Below are positions 38,887 through 50,149 of a stretch of 64,000 bases of DNA, one piece after another (positions within the stretch are counted from its first letter, which is position 1; each line of letters opens with the position of its first letter). The notes under the pieces are model-generated. The model made no database searches and was not told where the DNA came from. It worked only from the letters and a program-made list of their open reading frames with translations. The position numbers and the translations under genes were made by a program. This DNA is from Sphingobacterium daejeonense (GTDB taxonomy: Bacteria > Bacteroidota > Bacteroidia > Sphingobacteriales > Sphingobacteriaceae), in NCBI RefSeq assembly GCF_901472535.1, contig NZ_LR590470.1, positions 3,534,001 to 3,598,000 on the forward strand, in the 5' to 3' direction.

Positions 38887-40216
38887 TTAAATATAGCGGT
38901 TTACCAAATTCTCCAAGAATTCTTGTCTACCGCTTCTCATTTCAGGCTCTCCATTCTCAACAGCAAAATTTCTTAAATCCTCAAGAGTCAATTTGCCATT
39001 TTCAAAATCCGCACCCTTACCACTGTCGAAACTCGAGTAACGATCTTTCCTTATTTTTTTGAAGTCTGATTTCTGCAAAATATTATCAGCAGTTACCAAA
39101 GCACGTGCAAAGGCATCCATACCTCCTATATGAGCATAGAACAAATCTTCTGGATCAGTAGAATTTCTTCTGATCTTCGCATCAAAAATTAACTCCCCCT
39201 CCTTGAAGACCACCCGCCTCTAAGATAATTAACATCGCTTCTGTAAGTTCATTCAAATCGTTCGGAAATTGGTCTGTATCCCAACCATTTTGATAGTCAC
39301 CGCGATTGGCATCAATGGAACCTAACAATCCAGCATCCGCAGCAACCTGAAGCTCATGTTGAAAGGTATGTCCTGCAAGCGTCGCATGGTTAACTTCAAT
39401 ATTCAATTTGAAATCATCCATCAGGTCATATTGTCTCAAGAAACTGATAACCGTAGCTGAATCATAATCATATTGGTGTTTCGTAGGTTCACAAGGCTTT
39501 GGCTCGATAAAAAAGGTTCCTTTAAAACCATTTTTACGAGCATAATCCTTAGACAAGTGCAAGAATTTTGCTAAATGTTCTTGCTCACGCTTCATATTGG
39601 TGTTCAATAGCGACATATAGCCTTCACGACCACCCCAGAACACGTAGTTTTCTCCTTTTAAGGCAATTGTTGCGTCCAAAGCAGCCTTTACCTGTGCTGC
39701 AGCATGGGTCAAAACATGGAAATCAGGGTTCGTAGAAGCACCGTTCATATATCTATGATGGCTAAACAGATTTGCTGTACCCCACAACAATTTGATTCCA
39801 CTTTCCTTTTGCTTTTCTTTCGCATATTCCACAATGGCAACCAGGTTCGAATCATTCTCATTGATATCATCTGAATAATCCACCAAATCCACATCATGGA
39901 AACAATAATATGGCAATTGAAGCTTGGTCATAAATTCAAAAGCAGCATCCATCTTATCCTTGGCGCGGTCAATGGTTTTCGACTTTTCATCCCAAGGAAA
40001 AAAGTGAGTCTTGCCACCAAATGGATCTGCTCCATCACCGTTGAATGAATGCCAATAAGCACAAGCAAACTTGAAATGCTCTTCCATTGTTTTACCAGCA
40101 ATTACTTTTGAAGGATCATACCAACGAAATGCCAACGGATTGTCAGAATCCAATCCTTCATATTTAATCTGGCCGATGTTCTTAAAATACTCTTTTTCTC
40201 CTGTTAATACTTTCAT
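38887..40216 (-). pseudogene. xylA: Xylose isomerase, frameshifted near the 3' end
   Basis: Converts D-xylose to D-xylulose, metal dependent. The long fragment shows YCFHDVDLV (catalytic His and Asp), [39 protein letters not shown] and [18 protein letters not shown]. The short fragment supplies [24 protein letters not shown]. Removing one base from the A5 run at 39184-39188 (T5 on the coding strand) joins GGGVNF to DAKIRRNS, giving about 443 residues, the length of class II xylose isomerases. It is 11 bases downstream of xylB, so both form a xylose-catabolic operon. Confidence 0.92.
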
Positions 40217-40227
40217 ATGTTAGTTGA

Positions 40228-41704
40228 TTATAATTTTTGCAATAAGCTATTTTTCCATTTTATATAAAGATCATCGTAGATCTCTGTGTTTTTAGGTTCA
40301 ATTGTTTTGATCTTGGTCAATCCTGAGAATGCCTCTTTCTTATCGTTATACACCTTTGCCCCAATACCAGCCCCCAAAGCGGCGCCTACACTTCCATCGT
40401 TCTCATATAATTCCACCGGAACCTGTGTCACTCCAGCAAAAGATTCCTGAAATATCGGACTTAAGAACATATTAGCATATCCAGCTTTAATAATATTTGG
40501 ATGTATATTATTCTCACGGATAATATCCAAACCATATCTGAATGAATGTGCAATACCTTCTTGCACCGCCCGCCATAAATGAACTTCGTTGTGCCGCACA
40601 AAATCAAGGTTTTCAATATGTCCCTGCACAGTTTTATTGTTTAGCATACGCTCAGCTCCATTTCCGAACGGCAATACAACAATCCCTTCAGAACCAATAG
40701 CAACCTCTGCAGCTTTATCGCTTACCTCATTATAGCTGAGACTTTTAGCAGTCATTTTTTTGATCCAACTGTTTTGAATGCCTGTTCCATTAATGCAAAG
40801 CAATACACCGACATTATTTTGCATTTCATTATGATTAACATGAACAAAACTGTTTACTCTAGAATCTTTATCATAGGTCAATTGATCACTAACAGCATAG
40901 ATAACACCAGATGTCCCCGCCGTAGCAGCAACCTCTCCTGCTTCCAAAACCCCTAATGACAAAGCATTATTGGGCTGGTCACCAGCCTTATAACTTACTA
41001 TAGCATTTTCAGAAAGACCTAATTCTTCAGCAATACGAGAATCCACTGAACCGTAATCAGAAAAAACAGGCTGAATGTCCGGAACCAAAGATCTATCAAA
41101 TCCATAATGTGCAATTAACTTTTCAGAAAGTTCATTCTTTTCAAAATTCCATAGGATACCTTCGGAGATCGAGCTTGGGTTAGAATTGATTTCTTTGGTC
41201 AAGCACATGCAGATAAAATCTCCCGGCAACATAAATTTGTATACCCTATCATAAACCTCGGGCTCATTTTGCTTTACCCCAAGCCAATTTAGAGGCTGTA
41301 AAATTTCCCGGTGAATTCAAGTGAGATTGCAAGAAACCTTCCGATTCCAGGTTAGAAAATGCAGTGTTTCCAATATCTACAGCACGGCTATCACACCAAA
41401 TTATCGAATTACGGAGCGCCTTTTGATCTTTGTCAACAATCACCAAACCATGCATTTGATAAGCAATACCGATGGCACCAATATCTTTGGGATTATACAA
41501 ACCACTAGAATTTGCCTTTAGAATAGCTTTTTTGGTATTTTCCCACCAATTGACTGGATCCTGTTCTGCCCATCCCTTATTATGTGAAATGATCTCTGCC
41601 TCCGACTCTGGAAACTGAGCCGTAGCTATCCGTTTTCCAGTCTGAGAATCTACAATTGATACCTTGATAAATGAAGTCCCTAAGTCAATCCCTAGTAATA
41701 GCAT
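40228..41704 (-). pseudogene. xylB: Xylulokinase, frameshifted
   Basis: FGGY-family kinase that phosphorylates D-xylulose. The N-terminal frame contains LLGIDLGTSFIKVSIVD and WAEQDPVNWWEN; the C-terminal frame contains GDFICMCLTKE, GTSGVIYAVSD and GAALGAGIGA. They join as KLAWVKQNEPEVYDRVYKF after removal of one base from the C4 run at 41277-41280 (G4 on the coding strand), giving about 492 residues. It is the first gene of the xylBA operon. It is divergent, across 352 bases, from a susC-susD operon. No xylose transporter or XylR gene is in the window. Confidence 0.9.
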
Positions 41705-42056
41705 GTTTATATTGGATAAGTTGATTACACAAGATAAAAATTTTTAAAACAAATAGCCTACCCGAATGCTAATTTATTCTATTGTTCAGGTAGTGGGCCT
41801 GAATACTTGAAAAACCCCAGATATAGGCATAATACTCTGATAATCAACACACAAAACCCCTAATTCACTAAATATTCCAACTATAACGTTTTCGTAAATA
41901 AAGGTATATCGGTTTAGCAAAGTGACTTGGTAAATTGGCTATATTGGTTTATAAACCTATAATTTTTAAACTTTTTGATTAAGCCTAACATCCATTTTTT
42001 GGAGCATAACATGCTTTAAAGATGAAAAACTTAAGTAACCTTTTAAACAAATCATT
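41705..42056. other. Divergent regulatory region between xylB and susC
   Basis: This 352-base AT-rich region contains no gene. It carries a perfect 12-base palindrome, GGTTTATAAACC (41946-41957), and nearby GGTTTA/GGTAAA half-sites at about 41910-41940, which could be an operator for one or both flanking operons. No promoter with both boxes was recognised. Confidence 0.5.
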
Positions 42057-45000
42057 ATGATCAAACAGAACCTATTACTCTATTTCTGCATGACATGTAT
42101 TTTCATACTGTTTGCAGGCCCGAGTTATTCCCAACAGGGGCAATTAACCATTAGAGGAACCGTCAAAGCTGCAGATGGAAGCCCTATCGACGGAGCCAGT
42201 GTTGTAGTCACTAGAACAAAGCAAGGAACATCAACGGATGTCGATGGTAATTTTGAGTTTGAAGTACCATCGGGTACCACCGGCACACTAACCATTACAC
42301 ACGCCGCCTATCAAACTCAAACAGTAAATATCAGCAACCAGGACCTTCAAATAACCATGCAAGCAAATGCAGAGAATTTGGATGAAGTAGTTGTTGTTGG
42401 TTATGGTACACAGAAAAGAAAAGATTTAACAGGATCTGTTGCTTCAGTCCAAGCCGAAAAACTTGAAAAAGAAGCACCTCGATCTATTCAAGATCTATTA
42501 AGAGGTAATGCAGCCGGTATTGTAATCGGACAGGGTAACTCCGCTAAAGGGGATGCTGACCTTCTGGTTCGAGGAAAAGGAACATTAAAAGCAGGCTCTA
42601 GTCCATTGAATGTCGTTGACGGAGTAATCTTTGATGGTACTTTTGCTGATTTAAACCCCAATGATATAGCATCTATTGATATCTTGAAAGATGCGAGTGC
42701 CACCGCAGTTTATGGAGCTAGAGCAGCAAATGGAGTTGTATTGATTACTACAAAACGTGGAGCATCTGGAAAACCAACAATTACCTTAAACAGCAACGTA
42801 GGCTTTGTTACTAAAGCAGGAATTCCACCGGTTATGAACGGTCAAGAATTTTTAGCTTATAGATATGATTATGAGATGGGAAGAAGAGATGATAATTATC
42901 ACAACAAATATCCTGAAATGTTTGTTGACCCAAGGAAACTCAGCAACGTTGACCAACTAACCTGGTACAATTATGATCAAGGAACTCCTGTAACTTCTGT
43001 AAACGAAGAGCAATTAGTCAGATCTTGGTTAGCAAGATTAGAATTGCGTTCCCCAGAAATCGACAATTACATGGCTGGTATCGAAACTAATTGGCAAGAC
43101 CTCGTTTATCAAAAAGGTATTCAACAAGATTACACAGCAAGTATTTCAAATAAAACAGATAATTTAAACTATTATTTTTCGCTTAATCATGTAGACCGTG
43201 AAGGTTTTGTGGTGGGCAATAGATTTAAGAATTTTAGAACAAGGATGAACCTTGAATCTAAAATCACCAATTTTCTGAAAGTAGGTACAAATGCAAATTT
43301 TGCAACCAGAAATGAAGGATTTCTACCTGCCGATTGGAGACAATCTGCCATCGTCCCACCTTACGGATCCAATAACATTGATGACCCTAATAGTTTGTAC
43401 CGTAGGTTGCCAACAGGAGATGTAACTCCTGTCAATCCTTTCTTTGACAACCTTTATCGTAATAGGGTAGATAGATTCAACACCTTAAATGCAACAATCT
43501 ATGGAATAATCACACTTCCTTATGGATTTGAAATTCAATCTAATTTTACGCCATCATTCAACTGGCGTGAATATTATAATCATGAATCTTCTGAAAACCC
43601 TGAGTGGGCAGCTTCGGGTGGACGTGCTGAAAGAAGATTTGAAAAAACCTATAATTGGCAAATGGACAATGTCCTTCGTTGGAAAAAAACTTATGGCGAC
43701 CATAATTTTGAAGCAACTTTTCTGCAGAATGCTGAAAAAGGCCAATTCTGGATGACAAAAGCAACTGCATCTAACTTCTCCCCAAGCGATATTCTAGAAT
43801 GGCACCGCCTTCAAGCTGGAACTGTTCCATTGAATGAAAGTAATGACACCTACTATACTGGAGATGCTTTGATGGGAAGATTGTTTTACTCTTACAAGGA
43901 TACTTATTTATTAACAGCATCTGTCCGTCGAGACGGATATTCTGCTTTTGGTGCAGAAAACCCTAGAGCAACTTTCCCCGCAATAGCACTAGGATGGAAT
44001 TTCACAAATGAAAAGTTTATGGAAAGCACCAAATCTTGGTTGGATTATGGAAAACTCCGCTTGTCATGGGGTAAAAATGGTAATCGTGACATAGGTATGT
44101 ACGATGCATTATCAGATATGTCTTCAGGTTTGCACCCATACATTGACAGTAAAGGAAATGTTATTCTATTGTCCCAACTATACGTGAACAGAATGCAAAA
44201 CCTAGGTCTGAAATGGGAAAACAAATCCTCATACAACTTCGGATTAGATTTTGGCATGTTTAGCAACCGCTTGAGTGGAGCAATTGATGTTTATACTGCA
44301 TCAACAAATGATTTATTGGTCGACAGAGAGCTCCCTGAAATCATAGGGTTCAGTAATATTACCTCAAACCTTGGGCAATTGGAAAACAAAGGTTTTGAAT
44401 TCAGCTTAACAGGAAACATCATCCAAAAAGAAACCTTCAGTTGGTCATCAAATGTAATTTTCATGTATAACAGAAGAAAAATCACAAAATTATATGGTGA
44501 TATGATAGATGTTTTGGATGCAAATGGGAATGTCATTGGACAACGTGAAGCTGATGATATTAAAAACAGATGGTTTATTGGTCAAGATCCAGATAGAATT
44601 TGGGATTACAAAGGCGATGGTGTATGGCAGACTGATGAAGCGGACGAGGCTAAAAAATATGGCTTACAACCTGGAGATTTCAAATACATTGACCAAAATG
44701 GAGACGGAGTAATGACGGATGCAGATAGAGTATTTCAAGGATATAGAACACCTAGGTTCCGTTGGTCTTGGAGAAATGACTTCAATTATAAAAACTTTAA
44801 TCTTTCCATGTTTATCTATTCAAACTGGGGACAGTATAATGAGTTCAACAGAGCAGCCAATAACGCAAACTTTGCCGACAGAACTACAGATTATGTGATG
44901 CCAAGATGGACCGCAGCAAATCCAATTAATGATTATGGAAGGATTGGATCTAAAAATATAGGTTCTAATTATGTTGAAAAATCCTTCATTCGTTTAGAAA

Positions 45001-45215
45001 ACATTTCTCTTTCATACATGGTCCCTAGCGAATGGATTGAAAAGGCCAGCATTAGAAACCTGAGAATATCTGCCTCAATTAGAAACGTAGCAGTATGGGC
45101 TCCAAAATGGGAATATGGTGATCCTGAAGGATTCCCTGTTCAAGGTGATGATGGAGACAAAAGGTATTACCCAACACCAAGAACTTATAACTTGAGCCTA
45201 AACTTCTCACTTTAA
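42057..45215 (+). CDS. SusC/RagA-family TonB-dependent outer-membrane transporter
   Basis: A 1052-residue TonB-linked porin. The order is a signal peptide (ending near SYSQ), a carboxypeptidase-regulatory-like domain (about 30-105, IRGTVKAADGSPIDGASVVV), the DEVVVVGYGTQKRKDLTGSV motif, a plug with VDGVIFDG and IDILKDASATAVYGARAANGVV, and a beta-barrel ending in NFSL. It is first in an operon with susD-like, DUF1080 and Gfo/Idh genes (gaps 11, 29 and 21 bases), which hints at uptake of a glycoside oxidised at C3. It is divergent from xylBA. Confidence 0.95.
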   Translation: MIKQNLLLYFCMTCIFILFAGPSYSQQGQLTIRGTVKAADGSPIDGASVVVTRTKQGTSTDVDGNFEFEVPSGTTGTLTITHAAYQTQTVNISNQDLQITMQANAENLDEVVVVGYGTQKRKDLTGSVASVQAEKLEKEAPRSIQDLLRGNAAGIVIGQGNSAKGDADLLVRGKGTLKAGSSPLNVVDGVIFDGTFADLNPNDIASIDILKDASATAVYGARAANGVVLITTKRGASGKPTITLNSNVGFVTKAGIPPVMNGQEFLAYRYDYEMGRRDDNYHNKYPEMFVDPRKLSNVDQLTWYNYDQGTPVTSVNEEQLVRSWLARLELRSPEIDNYMAGIETNWQDLVYQKGIQQDYTASISNKTDNLNYYFSLNHVDREGFVVGNRFKNFRTRMNLESKITNFLKVGTNANFATRNEGFLPADWRQSAIVPPYGSNNIDDPNSLYRRLPTGDVTPVNPFFDNLYRNRVDRFNTLNATIYGIITLPYGFEIQSNFTPSFNWREYYNHESSENPEWAASGGRAERRFEKTYNWQMDNVLRWKKTYGDHNFEATFLQNAEKGQFWMTKATASNFSPSDILEWHRLQAGTVPLNESNDTYYTGDALMGRLFYSYKDTYLLTASVRRDGYSAFGAENPRATFPAIALGWNFTNEKFMESTKSWLDYGKLRLSWGKNGNRDIGMYDALSDMSSGLHPYIDSKGNVILLSQLYVNRMQNLGLKWENKSSYNFGLDFGMFSNRLSGAIDVYTASTNDLLVDRELPEIIGFSNITSNLGQLENKGFEFSLTGNIIQKETFSWSSNVIFMYNRRKITKLYGDMIDVLDANGNVIGQREADDIKNRWFIGQDPDRIWDYKGDGVWQTDEADEAKKYGLQPGDFKYIDQNGDGVMTDADRVFQGYRTPRFRWSWRNDFNYKNFNLSMFIYSNWGQYNEFNRAANNANFADRTTDYVMPRWTAANPINDYGRIGSKNIGSNYVEKSFIRLENISLSYMVPSEWIEKASIRNLRISASIRNVAVWAPKWEYGDPEGFPVQGDDGDKRYYPTPRTYNLSLNFSL

Positions 45216-45226
45216 ACCTAAAAAAA

Positions 45227-47134
45227 ATGAAAAATTATAGAAATCTTATATATAGCATAACTATTGGTACATGTACAATCCTTGGATTCCAAAGTTGTAG
45301 TAAGGATTGGTTGAAACCGGAGCCAAAATCATTTTATACTCCTGAAGTAGCATTATCAAACCCCGAAGGACTCTATGCAGCATTGACTGCCGCAGAGAGA
45401 AATATGCGTCATGAATTTTTTGGAGATGCTGCTCCAATTGTCACTGAAATGGTTCAGTCTGATATTGCCGTTGAAGGAACAACAGATAAAGCTGGACCCC
45501 AAATGGACATGGACATATCACTATTGCCAGATGCTCAACTAAACCATACTGATTTTACGAAAGTAGGATGGTACTGGTTTGAGGCATACAAAGGAATTAA
45601 ATATGCTAATACAGTAATTGCAAGAGTCGATTTCGCAACGTTTAAAGACGATGCAGAAAAGAATGCCATCTTGGGTGCTGCTTATTTCCAAAGAGCGTAC
45701 AGATATTACAAATTGGTGCACCAGTTTGGAGATGTGCCATTCTTAGATTGGGAAATTACCGAACCAAAATATGACTTTAATTCCTATGACCGTTGGAGCA
45801 TCCTCAAAAGGTTAAAAAAAGATCTTGAATTCGCATATGAATGGATCCCAGAAAATGTAATGCGAGGCAAAACATCAAAGGCTGCAGCAGGAGTTCTGTT
45901 AATGAAAATAGCTATGGAGCTTGAAGATTTCGACCTAGCTATTAAAGTCGGAAATGAAATCACAGCGAAACATCCTTTAATGAAATCTCGTTTTACAGTT
46001 AACCAAAGTCTCCCAAACACAAATTTAATGTTCGATTTACATAGTGTGGAGGCCAAATTGGACATGACCAATACCGAAGGACTAATGTATGTCGTATCAT
46101 ATCCTGAAGCTGAGGGATCGGCAAGAATTGAGACTATGAGAAATGCCGTGCCATTCTGGAACAATGGTAATATCAAAACTCCAGATGGACAAACAGGAAC
46201 TAACGTGAATGTAGCTACAGGAGAAACTGACCCTACCATGAACTTAAACAAGACTTATGGTCGTGGTATCGGCAGGTTAAGGCCAACATGGTACTCAAGC
46301 AATTCTCTATGGCGTTCAGACAAAGAAGCTGAGGATATGAGGGGAATCCACAACAAACAAAGTTGGAGAAAAATGGAAGACCTTCGATATAATGATCCTG
46401 CTCTTAAAACAAAAGGAAGTCAGTGGTACGGCAAAAACTTCATTAAAAACCCAAGCATGAGTCCTGAAGACACCATTAGATTGTGGTTTTCTTGGCCACA
46501 TTACAAAGTGTTTGTACCAGACCCATTGCAAGCTACATGGACTGGAGGAGAAACTCCTTGGTACATTTACCGATCTGCAGAAGTGTATTTGTTACTTGCA
46601 GAATGCTATTACTGGAAAAGCCAACCTGCTATGGCAGCTACAGCTTTAAATGAGGTCAGAACAAGAGCTGGTGCTAAACCAATTACTGCAGGTGAAGTAA
46701 ATATCGGCGAAATATTGGATGAAAGAGCTAGGGAACTATACTATGAAGAAGCTAGACATACAGAATTAGTTCGAATTGCTTATACCTATGCTAAAACCAA
46801 AAAACCATGTGAAATTTTTGGTGGTAGAGTTTATAGCCTAGAAAATTTTAGTGGACCTGGAGGTGTAAATTCAAACATTAAACAAAATGGAGTGAACTTT
46901 TGGTACGACCGAGTGGTGTCAAAAAGCAACTTTTACAATAAAGGTGTTAAACACAAATGGGCAGAATATAAAATTTCAGTGCACCATGTTCTTTGGCCAG
47001 TACCAGCTGCTGCGATCAATGCCAATGTCAAAGGTGTAATCAATCAAAACATCGGTTACCCTGGAGCGGAAAGAAATGAAAAACCACAAATTGTACCCGA
47101 CGAAGGAACAGTTTTAGGTCCAAAAGCAGAATAA
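45227..47134 (+). CDS. SusD/RagB-family surface lipoprotein
   Basis: A 635-residue SusD-like ligand-binding lipoprotein, with lipobox FQSC near residue 24. Features of the RagB/SusD family include YFQRAYRYYKLVHQFGDVPF, AAAGVLLMKIAMELEDF and the C-terminal ILDERARELYYEEARHTELVRIAYTYAKT. It is longer than the usual 480-560 residues because of insertions between 280 and 420. It pairs with the SusC-like porin 11 bases upstream. Confidence 0.94.
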   Translation: MKNYRNLIYSITIGTCTILGFQSCSKDWLKPEPKSFYTPEVALSNPEGLYAALTAAERNMRHEFFGDAAPIVTEMVQSDIAVEGTTDKAGPQMDMDISLLPDAQLNHTDFTKVGWYWFEAYKGIKYANTVIARVDFATFKDDAEKNAILGAAYFQRAYRYYKLVHQFGDVPFLDWEITEPKYDFNSYDRWSILKRLKKDLEFAYEWIPENVMRGKTSKAAAGVLLMKIAMELEDFDLAIKVGNEITAKHPLMKSRFTVNQSLPNTNLMFDLHSVEAKLDMTNTEGLMYVVSYPEAEGSARIETMRNAVPFWNNGNIKTPDGQTGTNVNVATGETDPTMNLNKTYGRGIGRLRPTWYSSNSLWRSDKEAEDMRGIHNKQSWRKMEDLRYNDPALKTKGSQWYGKNFIKNPSMSPEDTIRLWFSWPHYKVFVPDPLQATWTGGETPWYIYRSAEVYLLLAECYYWKSQPAMAATALNEVRTRAGAKPITAGEVNIGEILDERARELYYEEARHTELVRIAYTYAKTKKPCEIFGGRVYSLENFSGPGGVNSNIKQNGVNFWYDRVVSKSNFYNKGVKHKWAEYKISVHHVLWPVPAAAINANVKGVINQNIGYPGAERNEKPQIVPDEGTVLGPKAE

Positions 47135-47163
47135 TTAAAACGATAAACATCATAAACTAAAAA

Positions 47164-48552
47164 ATGAAAAGTAAACCGATTTTTAAAACAATAAGCAGTA
47201 TTGGATTCGCGCTATTATTGGTCAGTCAAGCCAATGCTCAATCAAAAGATTCAAAAGGGTTCAAACCTCTGTTTGATGGCAAGACATTAAATGGATGGAA
47301 ATCTGTGGGCGGAGATGCGCCATACACTGTTGAAGATGGGGCAATTGTTGGAAGAATGACAAAAGGTACTCCAAATTCTTTTTTGATCACGGATAAAGAA
47401 TATGGTGATTTTATCTTGGAATTAGATATTAAGCTTGAAGGCAACAAAACTAATTCGGGAGTGCAAACCAGAAGCCATCTAGACCCAAATGCAAACAACG
47501 GAAAAGGTAGAGTATACGGTAGACAAGTAGAAATTGACCCCTCACCTCGTGCTTGGGCAGGTGGAATTTACGATGAAGCTCGTAGAGGATGGCTATACCC
47601 TTTGGATTTAAATGAAAAAGCAAAGCCTGTTTATAAACAAGATGAATACAATCATATCCGTATTGAAGCCATTGGTAATGAAACCAGATCATGGATCAAT
47701 GGAGTGCCTGCAGCCTATGTTGTCGATACTGTAGATGCATCCGGATTTATTGGACTTCAGGTCCACAGCATAAAAGATGAAGAAGATGGCAAGAAAGTCT
47801 ATTTTAAGAACATTAAGATTCAGACTGAAAACCTGAAACCGAGTCCTTATCCTGAAGGCCAATATATCGTGAATTTAACCCCCAACTCCTTAAGTCCAGC
47901 AGAACAGAAGAACGGGTATAAACTTTTATTCAATGGAAAAAATTCTGAGGGCTGGCGCAGCGTTAAAGGCGAGAATTTCCCTGAAAAAGGTTGGGCAATT
48001 AAAGATGGAATCATTAAAGTCCAGAAATCTGACGGTGGCGAATCTACCAATGGCGGTGATATCATTACAAAAGACAAATACGGTGTTTTTGACCTGTCCT
48101 TTGAATTCAAACTTACTCCAGGAGCAAATAGTGGGGTGAAATATTTCGTGACCCTAGCAGAGAAAACTCAAGGGTCTGCTATCGGACTGGAGTATCAAAT
48201 CTTAGATGACAAGCTCCATCCAGATGCAAAACTCGGTAGAGATGGAAATAGAACCCTTGCTTCCCTATATGACCTCATGACATCGGATAAAAGCCGAGGT
48301 GCCACGAGACCAATCGGAGAATGGAACAGAGGAAGAGTAGTTGTAGACAAGGACAATAACGTCACTTACTATCTGAATGGTGTTAAAGTTCTGAACTATA
48401 CTCGTGGATCAAAAGAATTCAAGGACCTTGTTGCGATCAGCAAATACAAGGATTGGGACAAATTTGGCGAAGCTGCTGAAGGCCATATCTTATTGCAAGA
48501 TCATGGTGACGAGGTTTCATTCCGTTCCATTAAAGTTAAAAAGACTAAGTAA
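47164..48552 (+). CDS. Tandem DUF1080 (3-keto-disaccharide hydrolase) protein
   Basis: A 462-residue exported protein. A signal peptide ends near ANAQ, and two copies of the DUF1080 concanavalin-like fold follow (about 33-220, starting FKPLFDGKTLNGWKSVGG, and 250-460, starting YKLLFNGKNSEGWRSVKG). Family members have been shown to act on 3-keto-glycosides, splitting a glycosidic bond after C3 oxidation. The first copy has the NSGVQTRS segment and the second NSGVKYFV, at the same structural point, with GLEYQILDD in the second. It lies between the susD-like gene and a Tat-exported Gfo/Idh oxidoreductase, a fitting context. Confidence 0.9.
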   Translation: MKSKPIFKTISSIGFALLLVSQANAQSKDSKGFKPLFDGKTLNGWKSVGGDAPYTVEDGAIVGRMTKGTPNSFLITDKEYGDFILELDIKLEGNKTNSGVQTRSHLDPNANNGKGRVYGRQVEIDPSPRAWAGGIYDEARRGWLYPLDLNEKAKPVYKQDEYNHIRIEAIGNETRSWINGVPAAYVVDTVDASGFIGLQVHSIKDEEDGKKVYFKNIKIQTENLKPSPYPEGQYIVNLTPNSLSPAEQKNGYKLLFNGKNSEGWRSVKGENFPEKGWAIKDGIIKVQKSDGGESTNGGDIITKDKYGVFDLSFEFKLTPGANSGVKYFVTLAEKTQGSAIGLEYQILDDKLHPDAKLGRDGNRTLASLYDLMTSDKSRGATRPIGEWNRGRVVVDKDNNVTYYLNGVKVLNYTRGSKEFKDLVAISKYKDWDKFGEAAEGHILLQDHGDEVSFRSIKVKKTK

Positions 48553-48573
48553 TCACATAATTTCTATTTTGAT

Positions 48574-49991
48574 ATGAACCATTATTTATCCCGTAGGAGC
48601 TTTATCAGCAGATCAATTATGGCCGGTGGAGCAGTCCTGCTTTCCAACAGTGTCTTAGGCAAAGTGACAATGGCTAGCCCTAAATGAACGTGTCAACATC
48701 GCCTGTGTCGGAATTGGAAATAGAGCAAACGAAATAATAAAAGAATTCCATAAAACTGGGCAATGCAATGTCGTTGCCCTCTGTGATGTCGACATGGGAG
48801 CTAAACAGACCCAGGAGATTATCAAGATGTTCCCTAATGCGCCAAGATATCAGGACTTCCGCAAAATGTTTGATGAGATGGGTAACCAATTCGATGCAGT
48901 GATTGTAGGGACCCCTGACTTTGCCCATTTTGCCATCACCATGCAAGCATTGGGCATGGGCAAGCATGTCTATGTTGAAAAACCAATGGCCAGGACTTTC
49001 AATGAAGTGGAATTAATGATGCAGAAAGCTCAGAAAAACCCAAAACTGGCAACACAAATGGGGAACCAAGGGACATTCAGAAGCAAATTATTTCCAGTTC
49101 AAGGCATGGAAAGATGCCGGTATCATAAAAGATGTTACCCGTATTGATGCCCACATGAACAGCCCTCGTAGATGGCACGGATGGGATCCAAATATCACAG
49201 GTTTCCCTTATCCTGAACGAATACCAGAAACTTTGGATTGGGAAATCTGGCAGATGCAGACTTTAGGTCATCATTATAACAAAGACTTTGTCAATGGCCA
49301 ATGGCGATGCTGGTTTGACTTTGGAATGGGTGCTTTGGGAGATTGGGGAGCACATATCCTGGACACCTCCCATGAATTCTTGGAACTAGGTCTCCCTACT
49401 GTTGTGGAAGCCAAAAACCTGGAAGGACATAACTCCTATTTCTTCCCCATGTCTTCAACAATTAATTTCCACTTCCCAAAAAGAAAGAATATGCCGGCGG
49501 TGGACATCAACTGGTATGATGGAATCAATAACCTTCCTCAAATTCCGGAAGGATATGGCGTTTCTGGACTTGACCCGAACATTCCTCCTCCAAGCACCGG
49601 AAAAATTGAACCAGCTAAATTAAACCCAGGAAAAATCATTTATTCAAAAGATTTGATATTCAAGGGAGGATCACATGCTAGCACTCTTTCAATAATCCCT
49701 GAGGAAAAAGCAAAAGATATGGCTTCAAAACTGCCTGAAGTGCAACCAACCCCTTCAAATCACTTCCTGAATTTCCTTAACGCATGTAGAGGAACTGAAA
49801 AAACCAGATCATCTTTTGAAATAGCTGGCCCTTTGAGTCAAGTATTCTGTTTAGGGGTGATTACTCAGAAGATGAACAACAGAATTGAGTTTGATCCCAA
49901 AACAAAGCAGATCACCAACGACAGATTCGCAAATGAGATGCTTTACGGCCCTCCTCCGGCAAAAGGATGGGAACAGTACTACATAGTGTAG
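48574..49991 (+). pseudogene. Tat-exported Gfo/Idh/MocA oxidoreductase, two frameshifts
   Basis: The first frame gives a twin-arginine signal (YLSRRSFISRSIMAGG). The next gives ERVNIACVGIGNRANEIIK (Rossmann) and YVEKPMARTFNE (the EKP motif). The last gives HMNSPRRWHGWDPNITGFP and the C-terminal domain WCWFDFGMGALGDWGAHILDT. One base is missing near 48692 (AAA) and one extra G is present at 49070-49072; repaired, the protein has about 472 residues. Periplasmic enzymes of this type in Bacteroidota can oxidise or reduce C3 of sugars, which fits the DUF1080 gene 21 bases upstream. Cofactor use in the periplasm would need a bound nucleotide. Confidence 0.85.
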
Positions 49992-50013
49992 TTTTTTAAT
50001 AATAATGCAACAG

Positions 50014-50046
50014 AAGGCCGTAAAATTAGTTTGCGGCCTTGTTGGT
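50014..50046 (+). terminator. Weak terminator after the susCD-DUF1080 operon
   Basis: AAGGCCG / CGGCCTT (50014-50020 and 50034-50040) form a stem with a 13-base loop. The following TTGGTT tract is only moderately T-rich. Confidence 0.4.
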
Positions 50047-50066
50047 TCAAATAAACTTAGACTATA

Positions 50067-50087
50067 GACATAAGACATAAGACATAA
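50067..50087 (+). repeat. GACATAA heptamer x3
   Basis: Three exact tandem copies of GACATAA are followed by GAATTGG. Related heptamer arrays occur at 51206-51233 (inverted) and 56290-56310. Confidence 0.8.
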
Positions 50088-50149
50088 GAATTGGCAAGCT
50101 GGGATGTAGTCTTATGCCGCGATAGTTGGTAGGGCCCTTTAACATCATA

